Shown one piece after another: positions 1-9,122 of a DNA stretch of 64,000 nt. Every line of letters starts with the position of its first letter. The first letter of the stretch is position 1. The DNA lies in contig CABZXO010000003.1 of NCBI GenBank assembly GCA_902529645.1, positions 62,001 to 126,000 of the forward strand, in the 5' to 3' direction. Made by a program: the position numbers and the translations under genes. The stretch is from an uncultured Pelagibacteraceae bacterium (lineage in GTDB: Bacteria; Pseudomonadota; Alphaproteobacteria; Pelagibacterales; Pelagibacteraceae). The notes beneath the pieces were generated by a model. The model saw only the letters and a program-made list of their open reading frames with translations, had not been told where the DNA came from and ran no database searches.

Positions 1-273
1 TCTTGTATTTACAATTAAGGAATATATTTTTTTTGGTCTTTGGTTGATATTCCATTTTATATTTTCAGATACTATTTTTGACTGAGTATAAACAGAAGCG
101 TAATTCGCACCTTCTCTGAAATAGAACATTGTTAAATCATCTCTGATATCTTTATATAAATTTGCGGAAACAACTGAAATTGAAAGACCGTCTAAATGAT
201 CAAGGTCTTGAAAATCAATCATTTTAGTATTTTTTGATCGAGACGATAAAAAATTTGTTAAATTAATTCCCAT
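1..273 (-). CDS. argJ: Glutamate N-acetyltransferase / amino-acid acetyltransferase ArgJ, N-terminal part
   Basis: The minus strand is open from an ATG at 273 to the window edge, giving 91 codons. The translation (MGINLTNF..., DGLSISVVSANLYKDIRDDL, then SLIVNTR) resembles the start of ArgJ, including the segment leading to the family's V-N-[ST]-x-N-A-N stretch. ArgJ transfers acetyl groups between ornithine and glutamate in the cyclic arginine pathway. Divergent argJ beside secA is a common alphaproteobacterial arrangement, which supports the call. The catalytic Thr and most of the protein lie outside the window. argB, argD and argF of the same pathway are elsewhere in the window. Confidence 0.75.
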   Translation of the reverse strand, partial: MGINLTNFLSSRSKNTKMIDFQDLDHLDGLSISVVSANLYKDIRDDLTMFYFREGANYASVYTQSKIVSENIKWNINQRPKKIYSLIVNTR

Positions 274-338
274 ATTGTTTAAATTATTTATTTAATACAT
301 ATATTAAACAATATAAGTAAAGAATAAATCAAATAGTA

Positions 339-2885
339 ATGTTTAACCCATTAAATTTAATAACAAAATTTATCAAATCTACTAATCAAAAAGAGCTATA
401 TAGAATAGGTAAAATTGTTGAAAAAATAAACTCATACGAGGAAGATTTTAAAAATTTAAATGACGATGACTTTCCAAAAAAAACTAATGAATTTAGAAAT
501 CAGTTAAAAGATGGAAAAACTTTAGACGAGTTACTTCCTGAAGCTTTTGCTTTAGTTAGAGAAGCTGCCAAAAGAACACGTAAAGAGAGACACTTTAATG
601 TTCAGTTAATTGGAGGTGTTGTTTTGCATGAGGGTAAAATTGCTGAAATGAGAACTGGAGAAGGAAAAACTTTAACAATCACATTAGCTGCTTACTTAAA
701 TGCCTTGAGCGAAAAAGGTGTTCATATAGTTACTGTTAATGATTATCTTGCAAAAAGAGACTCAATAGAAATGGGGGAGATATATAATTTTCTAGGTCTA
801 ACTTCTGGATTTATTAATAATTATCAAGATGATACTGAGCGTAAAAAAAATTACAAATGCGACATTACATATGCAACTAACAGTGAATTAGGTTTTGATT
901 ACCTGAGAGACAATATGAAATTCTCTAAGGAACAAATGGTTCAGAGAGAACATGGTTTTTCAATTGTAGATGAGATTGATTCTTGTTTGATTGATGAAGC
1001 AAGAACACCTCTGGTTATATCTGGAGCTGCTGAGGATAAAACAGCTCAATATTTGGCAATTGATAAACTCATTAGAATCTTAAATAATAAAGATTTTGAA
1101 ATAGATGAAAAAGAAAAGAGTATTTTACTAACAAATGATGGAATTAATAATGTTGAAAAACTTTTTTCTGAAGCTGGAATTCTTAAAAATAATAATTTTT
1201 ATGATCCAGAAAATTTGCATTTAGTTCACCATGTTAACCAAGCTTTAAGAGCAAATCATTTATTCGAAAAAGGTAGAGACTATATTGTTCAAGATGGAAG
1301 TCTTAAAATTATTGACGAACTTACTGGGAGAATTCTAGAAGGTAGACGTTTTGGAGATGGTTTGCATCAAGCATTAGAAGCTAAAGAAAAAATTCAAGTA
1401 CAGGCTGAAAATCAAACTTTAGCGTCAATAACTTATCAAAATTATTTTAAACTTTATAAAAAAATATCTGGTTGTACTGGTACGGCTGCTACAGAATCTG
1501 AGGAGTTTTTTGAAATTTACAATCTTCCCGTTGTTGTTATTCCAACAAACAAAGAAATGATACGAAAGGATTTTAACGACTTAATTTTTAGAACGGAAAA
1601 GGAAAAGAATGATGCAATTATAGAAAAAATAATTGAAAAAAACAAATTAGGTCAGCCTATTTTAGTATTTACTTCGAGTATTAATAAATCTGAAGTTTAT
1701 TCAAATTTATTAAGTCAAAAAAATATTAAACATTTAGTGTTAAACGCAAAAAACCATGAGAATGAAGCCGAAATAATTGCGAATGCAGGAAAAGAAAATT
1801 CATTAATCATTACAACAAGTATTTCGGGAAGAGGAGTTGATATTCAGCTTGGTGGTAAAAAAGGTTCTATCCCAGATGACCAACTTAAAACAAATAAAGA
1901 TAAGATTAAATCCTTGGGTGGTTTATTTGTTATTGGCACAGAGAGAATGGAGTCTAGAAGAGTAGATAACCAAGCTAGAGGAAGATCTGGAAGACAAGGA
2001 GATGAGGGCAGTTCTGTGTTTTATGTTAGCCTAGAAGATGATTTGATGAGAATTTTTGGATCAGAGTCAATGAATAGTATGCTTGAAAAACTTGGGCTTA
2101 AAGACGGTGAAAGTATTGATCATCCATGGATTAATAAAGCATTAGAGAGAGCGCAGCAGAAAGTAGAAGCTAGAAATTTTGATATAAGAAAAACACTTAT
2201 AAAATTTGATAATGTTCTTAATGATCAGAGGCATGTTATATTTTCACAAAGAAATAATGTGATGAACAGTGAAAATATCTTTGATTATTCGAATGAATTT
2301 TTAAAAGAAATATGTAATAATTTAATAAAGTTAAAAATTTCAAATTTATCCAATCCAAAAAGCAATGAATTTAACAATAAGACTAAGCAAATAATTGGAA
2401 AAAGTTTTGATGAAACTGAGTTTAAAGATTTGATTGAGGCAAAAGACAAAGATTTTAGAGAAAAGATTTCTAATAAATTTCAAGAGACTAGAAACGAACG
2501 GATTAAACTTTTAGGTGAGGATCACGCAAAAGAAATTGAAAAAAGAATTTTTCTTCAATCCATCGATTTAAATTGGAAATCGCACATTCAATATTTGGAG
2601 CAATTAAGACAAGTCATAGGATTAAGATCTTATGGTCAAAGAGATCCATTGGTAGAATATAAAAAAGAAGCATTTGAATTATTTTCAAATCTTCTAGAAA
2701 AATTAAAATTAGATTATGTAACAATTCTTATAAACTTAAAAGTTGTTCTTGAATCAAGCCAGGAAAATGAAAAAAAACGAAGTAATATTTCTAAACAAAT
2801 TTCAAATAATAAAAAAATAGGAAGAAATGAACCATGTTTTTGTGGATCTGGAAAAAAATTTAAGCATTGTCACGGTGCTTTATAA
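339..2885 (+). CDS. secA: Preprotein translocase ATPase SecA
   Basis: SecA drives post-translational export of unfolded proteins through SecYEG by ATP hydrolysis at the inner membrane. The 848-aa length is normal for the family. Visible are the Walker A region (GEGKT, about residue 107), a DEID Walker B variant, the conserved LIDEARTPL stretch, the helicase motif GRGVDIQLGG and the arginine-rich RGRSGRQGD. The C-terminus carries the zinc-binding SEC-C motif (CFCGSGK..KHCHG) used in SecB or ribosome contacts. The ATG at 339 follows a 65-base AT-rich gap shared with divergent argJ. Its 3' end meets accA head-on with a 2-base gap. Confidence 0.98.
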   Translation: MFNPLNLITKFIKSTNQKELYRIGKIVEKINSYEEDFKNLNDDDFPKKTNEFRNQLKDGKTLDELLPEAFALVREAAKRTRKERHFNVQLIGGVVLHEGKIAEMRTGEGKTLTITLAAYLNALSEKGVHIVTVNDYLAKRDSIEMGEIYNFLGLTSGFINNYQDDTERKKNYKCDITYATNSELGFDYLRDNMKFSKEQMVQREHGFSIVDEIDSCLIDEARTPLVISGAAEDKTAQYLAIDKLIRILNNKDFEIDEKEKSILLTNDGINNVEKLFSEAGILKNNNFYDPENLHLVHHVNQALRANHLFEKGRDYIVQDGSLKIIDELTGRILEGRRFGDGLHQALEAKEKIQVQAENQTLASITYQNYFKLYKKISGCTGTAATESEEFFEIYNLPVVVIPTNKEMIRKDFNDLIFRTEKEKNDAIIEKIIEKNKLGQPILVFTSSINKSEVYSNLLSQKNIKHLVLNAKNHENEAEIIANAGKENSLIITTSISGRGVDIQLGGKKGSIPDDQLKTNKDKIKSLGGLFVIGTERMESRRVDNQARGRSGRQGDEGSSVFYVSLEDDLMRIFGSESMNSMLEKLGLKDGESIDHPWINKALERAQQKVEARNFDIRKTLIKFDNVLNDQRHVIFSQRNNVMNSENIFDYSNEFLKEICNNLIKLKISNLSNPKSNEFNNKTKQIIGKSFDETEFKDLIEAKDKDFREKISNKFQETRNERIKLLGEDHAKEIEKRIFLQSIDLNWKSHIQYLEQLRQVIGLRSYGQRDPLVEYKKEAFELFSNLLEKLKLDYVTILINLKVVLESSQENEKKRSNISKQISNNKKIGRNEPCFCGSGKKFKHCHGAL

Positions 2886-2887
2886 AT

Positions 2888-3982
2888 TTAAATTAAAATA
2901 AAAATCAAAGAAATTAAAATTAATCCACCGACAATTGCTGATAATACTTTTTTTGATTTTAAAATTTTATCAAAGTTATTTTTCTTAATAGTTAACGTAC
3001 TTGCATCTTCTGTATTAGACATAAAACCATCGTTTCTTCCAATTTTGAGAAATTTATTTTTTCTCTCATTGATTATTTCTTCAAAAGATAATTCCTCAAA
3101 ATATTCTAAATTTTTTGTTAAAGTTTCTTTCACGTTATTTAATATATTATCTCTATCTCTGTGTGCACCACCTAAAGGTTCTTCAATTATTTCATCAATA
3201 ACTTTTAATTTTAATAAATCTTTAGCTGAAAGTTTCATGGCTTTTGCTGCATCAAGCATTTTTTTTGGATCTCTCCATAGAATAGTTGCACATCCCTCAG
3301 GGGATATTACTGAGTAAATAGCATTTTCTAGCATAAGGACTTTGTTTGATGAGGCTAACGCTATTGCTCCACCAGAACCACCCTCACCTATGATTATTGC
3401 AATAGTTGGAACCTTAAGCTCCATACAGCATTCGATTGATTTTGCAATTGCTTCAGCTTGTCCTCGCTCTTCGGCTCCTACACCTGGATATGCTCCTGGA
3501 GTATCAATAAAAGAGATTATGGGAATATTAAATTTGTTTGCCAAGTTCATTAATCTAATAGTTTTTCTATAACCCTCTGGCCTCATCATTCCAAAATTTC
3601 TTTCTATTCTACTATCTAGATCTTCTCCTTTTTCTTGGCCAATAACTAAAACAGATTTTCCATTAAACTTTGCAAATCCGGTTAATACTGATTTATCTTC
3701 TCCGTAATACCTGTCCCCAGATAATGTAATGAAGTCGTCAAACAAATTATCAATAAAAAATTTTGCTTTTGGTCTGTCTTCATGGCGAGCAACCATAGTA
3801 GTCTGCCAAGGATCTAGATTAGAATAAATATTTTTTAATTTTTCATCTATTTCTGTTTGAGTGCTTGAAATTTTTTGAGTATCGACTTCTGACAATCCCT
3901 CTTGATTGTAAGGATCTTTCAATTTTTCTAGCTCGTTTTCTAGATCTTTAATTTCTGTTTCAAAATTTAGATAATTTTTCAT
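2888..3982 (-). CDS. accA: Acetyl-CoA carboxylase carboxyltransferase subunit alpha, with C-terminal membrane segment
   Basis: AccA and AccD (the latter at 25.4-26.3 kb) form the carboxyltransferase that moves CO2 from biotin to acetyl-CoA, giving malonyl-CoA for fatty acids. The carboxyltransferase core is clear: YRKTIRLM, SFIDTPGAYPG, GEGGSGGAIALA, YSVISPEGCA. The protein is 364 aa, against about 320 usual for the family. The extra C-terminal residues (about 315-364) form a polar linker, a short basic stretch and a roughly 20-residue hydrophobic segment ending ILISLIFILI, which looks like a tail anchor. The core function is certain; membrane anchoring is inference. Confidence 0.97.
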   Translation of the reverse strand: MKNYLNFETEIKDLENELEKLKDPYNQEGLSEVDTQKISSTQTEIDEKLKNIYSNLDPWQTTMVARHEDRPKAKFFIDNLFDDFITLSGDRYYGEDKSVLTGFAKFNGKSVLVIGQEKGEDLDSRIERNFGMMRPEGYRKTIRLMNLANKFNIPIISFIDTPGAYPGVGAEERGQAEAIAKSIECCMELKVPTIAIIIGEGGSGGAIALASSNKVLMLENAIYSVISPEGCATILWRDPKKMLDAAKAMKLSAKDLLKLKVIDEIIEEPLGGAHRDRDNILNNVKETLTKNLEYFEELSFEEIINERKNKFLKIGRNDGFMSNTEDASTLTIKKNNFDKILKSKKVLSAIVGGLILISLIFILI

Positions 3983-4060
3983 ATTTTATTTATAGAGGAT
4001 GGTTAAAATACAAAAAAGGCAATAAAATGATATTAAATAATAAGGTGTAATTCTTATTAA

Positions 4061-4089
4061 TTGACTTAAATCATTTAACAGATACAAAT
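4061..4089 (+). promoter_or_regulatory. Sigma-70-type promoter for riboswitch-glcB
   Basis: TTGACT at 4061-4066 and TACAAA at 4083-4088 are separated by 16 bases and would place the transcript start near 4095, just at the first riboswitch base-paired element. The match to the housekeeping consensus is good for such an AT-rich genome. This is a prediction from spacing and position only. Confidence 0.6.
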
Positions 4090-4095
4090 TCATTA

Positions 4096-4236
4096 TCGGG
4101 AGAGACTATTTATAGCGCCGAAGGAGCAACCACCCCGGAAACTCTCAGGCAAAAGGACCGATTGAAGCATAACACTCTGGAAAGAGATTAATTTCCGCCG
4201 AAGGAGTAAAACTCTCAGGCAAAAATACAGATGGGG
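4096..4236 (+). promoter_or_regulatory. Tandem glycine riboswitch controlling malate synthase
   Basis: Two glycine aptamers lie in series. The first (about 4098-4160) has GCGCCGAAGGAGC and CTCTCAGGCAAAAGGACCG; the second (about 4174-4234) has GCCGAAGGAG and CTCTCAGGCAAAA. These are the hallmark conserved blocks of the gcvT/glycine riboswitch, repeated as a tandem pair. The element ends about ten bases before the glcB start, so the expression platform probably acts on the GGGG-containing ribosome binding region at 4233-4236. A glycine riboswitch in front of glcB rather than gcvT is a published SAR11 peculiarity linked to glycine/serine dependence in that group. Confidence 0.95.
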
Positions 4237-4243
4237 TAAGAAA

Positions 4244-6427
4244 TTGAGTGCTATGCAAGAAAAATACATTAAAATTAATAATCTTCAGGTATCTGAAAAG
4301 CTAGCAAACTTTGTAAATGATGAATTGTTAAAAAATACAAATATATCTTCAGAAAATTTTTGGTTTGGTCTAGAAAAATCTCTTGATGACTTAGTGCCAA
4401 AAAATAAAGAATTAATTAAATTAAGGGAAGATTTACAGAAGAAAATAGATGATTGGCATATCAAAAATAAAGGTAAAGAATTTAATTTAGATGAGTACAA
4501 AAAATTTTTATTGGAAATTGGTTATTTAAAAAATCAAGGACCTGATTTTAAAATAGAAACTGAAAAGGTTGATGAGGAAATCGCTAGTATAGCTGGACCT
4601 CAATTAGTAGTGCCTGTCATGAATGCAAGGTATGCATTAAATGCTGCAAATGCAAGATGGATGAGTTTATATGATAGTCTTTATGGTACAGATGTAATTG
4701 AACAGTCTGAAGATAGCGTATCTGAGCGATATGACCCTCTAAGAGGTGAAATGGTTATAAAATATGGAAGAGATTTTTTAGATAAATACTTTCCATTAGC
4801 AGGATTAAGTTGGAATAAAATCACGAGTTTTGCAGTAAAATATGGGAAATTAAAAGTTTTAAAAGGTGCTGATATTTTTGATTTGGAGGATGAAAATAAA
4901 TTTGTTGGGCACAGAGGCGAAAGCGATAATCCATCTGCAATTATTTTAAAAAATAATAATTTACATATTGAAATTCTAAAGGACTCAAGAGCTTTTGCTG
5001 CTCAACAAGATCATGCGGGTATTAGTGATATTATACTAGAATCAGCAGTTTCAACAATTTGTGATAATGAGGATAGTGTAGCAGCAGTTGACTCGGAAGA
5101 TAAAATTATTTGTTATAGAAATTGGCTAGGTCTAATGAAAGGAAACCTTAAGTCAAAATTTGAAAAAGAAGGGAAATTGTTTGAGAGAAAATTAAATCCA
5201 AACAGAAGTTATATCTCAAAAGATGGTAAAGGTTTAAAATTACATGGTAGGAGTCTCTTGCTTGTAAGAAACGTTGGTCATCTTATGACAAATCCTTCAA
5301 TTTTATTGAGTGATGGGAGCGAAATACCTGAGGGTATTATGGATGCATTTATAACTACAGCAGCCGCGCTACATGATATTAAAAATAAAAATAATTCAAG
5401 AACTGGATCGGTTTATATCGTAAAACCTAAAATGCATGGTCCAGACGAGACCGCATTTACAGATTTAATTTTTTCTAAAGTTGAGGAAGTTTTAAATTTA
5501 CCTAAGTACACTTGTAAGATTGGAATTATGGACGAAGAGAGAAGAACATCAGCAAATTTAAAAGAATGTATTAGAAGTCTAAAAAATAGAGTTTTTTTTA
5601 TTAATACTGGGTTCTTAGATAGAACTGGTGATGAAATGCATACATCGATGGAAGCTGGTCCTATGATTAAAAAAGGTGATATGAAATCATCTAAATGGAT
5701 TACTGCATACGAAAACAACAATGTTGATATTGGTTTAAGTTGTGGGTTTTCTGGTAAAGCTCAAATTGGAAAAGGAATGTGGGCAATGCCCGATAAAATG
5801 AAAGATATGATGGAGCAAAAAACAGGACACTTAAAAGCAGGTGCAAACTGCGCATGGGTCCCTTCTCCAACAGCAGCTGCTTTACATGCTTTACATTATC
5901 ATGAAATAAATATTTTTAACGAACAAAAAAAATTAGTTGATAGAGAATCAGCTAGCCTTGATGATCTCCTAACAATCCCGATAGCAGACAGACCTAATTG
6001 GTCTGTAGAAGATATAAATAAAGAAATTTCTAATTCTGCACAAACTTTATTAGGGTATGTTGTAAGATGGGTTGATCAAGGTGTAGGTTGTTCAAAAGTG
6101 CCAGATATTAATAACATAGGTTTGATGGAAGACAGGGCCACACTTAGAATTTCATCTCAGCATATAGCAAACTGGATACATCATGGTATTACAACAAAAA
6201 TACAAGTAACTGAAATAATGAAAGAGATGGCAAAAATAGTAGACGACCAGAATAAAAATGATCCGCTATATGTTAAAATGAGTGATGATTATGAAAACTC
6301 TGTAGCATTTCAAACTGCTTGTGATTTAGTGTTTAAAGGCAAAGAACAACCTTCGGGTTATACAGAACCATTACTTCATTTAAATAGATTGAAAAAAAAA
6401 TCTAATCTGAGTTCGAAACCAAATTAG
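4244..6427 (+). CDS. glcB: Malate synthase G
   Basis: Malate synthase condenses glyoxylate with acetyl-CoA to malate. In SAR11 it lets glycine or glycolate-derived glyoxylate enter central carbon. The 727-aa size is that of the G isoform. The middle carries the G-form signature GLSCGFSGKAQIGKGMWAMPD region and the downstream AGANCAWVPSPTAAALHALHYH block. Two starts are possible: TTG at 4244, which lies 7 bases after GGGG, or the in-frame ATG at 4253; spacing slightly favours the TTG. Translation is expected to respond to glycine through the upstream riboswitch. The 3' end overlaps recR by 26 bases, tail to tail. Confidence 0.97.
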   Translation: MSAMQEKYIKINNLQVSEKLANFVNDELLKNTNISSENFWFGLEKSLDDLVPKNKELIKLREDLQKKIDDWHIKNKGKEFNLDEYKKFLLEIGYLKNQGPDFKIETEKVDEEIASIAGPQLVVPVMNARYALNAANARWMSLYDSLYGTDVIEQSEDSVSERYDPLRGEMVIKYGRDFLDKYFPLAGLSWNKITSFAVKYGKLKVLKGADIFDLEDENKFVGHRGESDNPSAIILKNNNLHIEILKDSRAFAAQQDHAGISDIILESAVSTICDNEDSVAAVDSEDKIICYRNWLGLMKGNLKSKFEKEGKLFERKLNPNRSYISKDGKGLKLHGRSLLLVRNVGHLMTNPSILLSDGSEIPEGIMDAFITTAAALHDIKNKNNSRTGSVYIVKPKMHGPDETAFTDLIFSKVEEVLNLPKYTCKIGIMDEERRTSANLKECIRSLKNRVFFINTGFLDRTGDEMHTSMEAGPMIKKGDMKSSKWITAYENNNVDIGLSCGFSGKAQIGKGMWAMPDKMKDMMEQKTGHLKAGANCAWVPSPTAAALHALHYHEINIFNEQKKLVDRESASLDDLLTIPIADRPNWSVEDINKEISNSAQTLLGYVVRWVDQGVGCSKVPDINNIGLMEDRATLRISSQHIANWIHHGITTKIQVTEIMKEMAKIVDDQNKNDPLYVKMSDDYENSVAFQTACDLVFKGKEQPSGYTEPLLHLNRLKKKSNLSSKPN

Positions 6428-7013
6428 ATCGATTTTTAAAAGCAGAAAATAAGGTGCCATCATCTAGACTTTCAATCTCTCCTCCTACTGGCAAACCTTG
6501 TGCTAATTTAGTTATTTTAACATCTAAATTTTTTAGACTATCTTGAATGTAGTAAGCAGTTGTTTGACCTTCCACAGTTGCACTAGTTGCTAGAATTACC
6601 TCCTCGATTTTATCTCTGTTAACTCTTTCTGCTAATGAGTTGATTAACAAATCTTCTTTTCTTTGGCCAACTGATGAAATTGTTCCACCCAAAATATGAA
6701 AATAGCCCTGAAAGATATTTGAATTTTCAATTGACCATTGGTCAGCAATATCCTCTACTACACAAATTTTGTTGTATTTTTCTTTCGTATTCTCACAATT
6801 TAGACATCCATTTGAATTTGACTTTAATGCACCACATGAATTGCATCTGACTACATTTTTATAAACTTGTGCCAATGTATTTGCCATAGGTTTTACAAGT
6901 TCGTCACGATTACTTATTAATTTTAAAACAATTCTTTTTGCTGATTTGGGCCCTAAACCGGGAAGTTTTGAAATTAATTTTATTAATTCTTCTATCTCAC
7001 TGATATTTTGCAT
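6402..7013 (-). CDS. recR: Recombination mediator RecR
   Basis: RecR, with RecF/RecO, loads RecA onto gapped DNA. The 203-aa protein shows the helix-hairpin-helix (KLPGLGPKSAKRIVLKL, residues 14-30), the zinc finger (C-N-S-C ... C-L-N-C, about residues 57-73), a Toprim domain beginning ICVVEDIADQWSIE, and the C-terminal TKLAQGLPVGGEIESLDDGTL signature. It follows ybaB by 3 bases in the widely conserved dnaX-ybaB-recR order, so it is almost certainly cotranscribed with dnaX. Confidence 0.97.
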   Translation of the reverse strand: MQNISEIEELIKLISKLPGLGPKSAKRIVLKLISNRDELVKPMANTLAQVYKNVVRCNSCGALKSNSNGCLNCENTKEKYNKICVVEDIADQWSIENSNIFQGYFHILGGTISSVGQRKEDLLINSLAERVNRDKIEEVILATSATVEGQTTAYYIQDSLKNLDVKITKLAQGLPVGGEIESLDDGTLFSAFKNRSNLVSNSD

Positions 7014-7016
7014 CTA

Positions 7017-7334
7017 CTATAAAGGCCATTTAAAACCAGGAATTCCAAAACCTCCAGTTGCTTTTGAAATTTCCTCAGTTGTTTTTGATTTAAGTTGAGA
7101 TTTAGCACTATTATGTGCTGCAACAATTAAATCTTCAATTATGGTTTTATCCTCTTTTATAATTTCATCGGATAACTTTATTGTTTGCATTTCTCCCTCT
7201 CCATCCAAAGTTATCTTAACAGAATTCGAGCCCGAAACTCCTTCAACTCTAATTTCCTTAATTTTTTGTTGGCTTTCTTTCATTTTTGCCTCAAGTTCTT
7301 TTGCTTTATCTAAAATTTTACTAAAATCAGTCAT
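7017..7334 (-). CDS. YbaB/EbfC family nucleoid-associated protein
   Basis: A small homodimeric DNA-binding protein of the YbaB/EbfC family, placed between dnaX and recR as in most bacteria. The chosen ATG at 7334 gives MTDFSKILDKAKELEAKMKE..., the usual beginning of the family with its long charged first helix. A longer reading from 7346 would add four residues inside dnaX and is less likely. The end, GGFGIPGFKWPL, matches the family's G-[LF]-x-[IL]-P-G-[FL] tail. It overlaps the dnaX stop by 8 bases, indicating translational coupling. Confidence 0.93.
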   Translation of the reverse strand: MTDFSKILDKAKELEAKMKESQQKIKEIRVEGVSGSNSVKITLDGEGEMQTIKLSDEIIKEDKTIIEDLIVAAHNSAKSQLKSKTTEEISKATGGFGIPGFKWPL

Positions 7335-8982
7335 TATCAACTCCATCTTTGTTTGAATTTACATCTATTAATTCTGCATCAGGAAATCTATCCATAATAC
7401 TTTTATATATTTCTGAATTTTTTACTTCATCAATTAATTGTTTTTTAACATTTTTTTGTTTGTCTTTTACTGACATTTGCCCCATTAATTTACTAAATGT
7501 AATAATCCATCTTCCCCCTGTCCACTCAAAAAGTTTTGATGATAAATCTTTTACAAAATCTTTGTCTAAACTTTCATTAAAAGATATTTCAATTCTATTT
7601 TTTTCAAATTTTACAAGATTAACGTTTTTTTCTAACTCATATTTTAGTTTAATTTCTTTTTCTTTTGCACAGATTTTGATTAGATCCTCGAATGAATTTA
7701 TATTAATTTTATATTCTGCTTTGATTTCTGTTTGAACTTCTGGTTTTATTTTTTCTTCCTGTTCAACATTCTTAATTTGATTTATTGTTTTAGAAATTAA
7801 TTCATTTTCTGTATTCTTTTTTAAATTTTCATTCTTGAAGTCAACCGAACTATTTTCAATTTTATTTTCAAATTTTACAGAACTTAAATACATTAGTCTT
7901 ATTAAGAACATCTCAATTGAAAGGTGTTGATTAGAAACTATGTCTATCTCTTCGAGAGAAGAGATGGTGAATTGCCAAAATAATACTAATACCTCTGAGT
8001 CTATTTGATTTGATAAATTTTTAATTTTAGAAAATTCTTCATCGTTTAATGAAAAGTTTGTACTTTCTAAAGTTAAAGAATTAATATTTTTAAAATAATA
8101 AAGTATCTCTAAGAAATCATTGATAAAAACCTTTGGCTCAACACCTTGGTCATAAATTTTTCTATAAATACTTATTACTTTTTTTTCCTCACCTTTTAAA
8201 ATTAACTCAAACAAATCGATTAATTGAGATTTATCAAAATACCCAAAAATCTTCTGAACTGAATTTAAATCTAATTCTTTTCCTGTATCCAAACTTAATA
8301 ATGCTCTATCCAGCAATGATAAAGAATCTCTAACAGAACCCTCAGAAATTTTTACTATAAGCTTTAAAGCATCGTCGCTTATTTTTCCATTTTCCTTGTC
8401 CTTAATTTTTTTAATATACTCAAATAATTCTGAAGATTTAATTCTAGATAGATCAAATCTTTGACATCTAGACACTACTGTAATCGGAATTTTTTTAATT
8501 TCTGTAGTTGCAAAAATAAATTTTAGATATTCTGGTGGTTCCTCCAAAGTTTTCAATAAAGCATTAAATGCTTGTTTACTTAACATATGAACTTCATCAA
8601 TAATGAATATTTTATATTTTGCTGAGGTAGGCCCATATCTTGAAAATTCTATTAAATCTCTTACGTCATCAACACCTGTTTTGCTTGCAGCATCCATTTC
8701 AAGTATATCTATATGACTAGACTCGCTTATAGATTTACAGTTTTCACAAAAGTTTTTTTTACATAAATTATCGATACCATTTAAACAATTAAGTGCTTTT
8801 GCAACAATTCGTGCTGTTGTTGTTTTTCCTATTCCCCTTATTCCAGTGAACAAATATGCATTAGGTATTTTGTCAGCTTTAATTGAATTAGTAATAGTTT
8901 CCGCAACAACTTCTTGACCAATAAGATCATCAAAAGTTTGTGGTCTATATTTTAATGCTAGTACTTTTGAGTTATTATTCAT
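7327..8982 (-). CDS. dnaX: DNA polymerase III subunits gamma/tau
   Basis: DnaX is the clamp-loader ATPase that also links polymerase cores at the fork. Residues 1-230 hold the AAA+ module: YRPQTFDDLIGQ, Walker A GIRGIGKTTTAR, a four-Cys zinc site (C-L-N-G...C-K-K-N-F-C-E-N-C), Walker B FIIDEVHML, and sensor ATTEIKKIP. The remaining tau-like part is charged and low in complexity, and the 551-aa total is at the short end for alphaproteobacterial DnaX. It starts 10 bases after the 3' end of the SRP RNA, so both are likely from one transcript. Confidence 0.97.
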   Translation of the reverse strand: MNNNSKVLALKYRPQTFDDLIGQEVVAETITNSIKADKIPNAYLFTGIRGIGKTTTARIVAKALNCLNGIDNLCKKNFCENCKSISESSHIDILEMDAASKTGVDDVRDLIEFSRYGPTSAKYKIFIIDEVHMLSKQAFNALLKTLEEPPEYLKFIFATTEIKKIPITVVSRCQRFDLSRIKSSELFEYIKKIKDKENGKISDDALKLIVKISEGSVRDSLSLLDRALLSLDTGKELDLNSVQKIFGYFDKSQLIDLFELILKGEEKKVISIYRKIYDQGVEPKVFINDFLEILYYFKNINSLTLESTNFSLNDEEFSKIKNLSNQIDSEVLVLFWQFTISSLEEIDIVSNQHLSIEMFLIRLMYLSSVKFENKIENSSVDFKNENLKKNTENELISKTINQIKNVEQEEKIKPEVQTEIKAEYKININSFEDLIKICAKEKEIKLKYELEKNVNLVKFEKNRIEISFNESLDKDFVKDLSSKLFEWTGGRWIITFSKLMGQMSVKDKQKNVKKQLIDEVKNSEIYKSIMDRFPDAELIDVNSNKDGVDND

Positions 8983-8992
8983 ATATTTATAA

Positions 8993-9076
8993 GGAGACTA
9001 GAACCTGAATAACTGTCTCTACGACTGCTTCCGTTAAGATCTGGTCGGGTTCAAGCAGCATCCACCTCTAGCCTCC
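8993..9076 (-). ncRNA. ffs: Small bacterial SRP RNA (4.5S)
   Basis: Read on the minus strand, the ends pair perfectly over ten bases (GGAGGCUAGA with UCUAGUCUCC, including one G-U), bounding an 84-nt hairpin. The apical region contains GACCAGAUC and GGAAGCAGUC, the conserved internal-loop strands that bind Ffh. The usual CGGAAG apical hexamer is UUAACG here, so the tetraloop would be UAAC rather than GGAA. Placement directly upstream of dnaX-ybaB-recR is the same as in Bacillus (scr-dnaX), which supports the assignment. The SRP RNA directs membrane-protein ribosomes to FtsY/SecYEG. Confidence 0.9.
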
Positions 9077-9082
9077 AAGGCT

Positions 9083-9112
9083 ATTATAGCAGTTAAAATT
9101 TCTAATCTACAA
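9083..9112 (-). promoter_or_regulatory. Promoter of SRP RNA and dnaX operon
   Basis: On the minus strand TTGTAG (9112-9107) and a perfect TATAAT (9088-9083) are 18 bases apart. The -10 lies 6 bases before the first paired base of the SRP RNA at 9076, exactly where the transcript should start. This independent agreement between promoter position and RNA fold raises confidence in both. Confidence 0.8.
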
Positions 9113-9122
9113 GAAAAGTTTC

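Noticed and set aside
3045-3572. Plus-strand frames inside accA, and similar opposite-strand frames within dnaX, murA, hisD and aroA.
   Set aside because: They are antisense shadows of clear genes, with hydrophobic biased composition and no start signals or family match.
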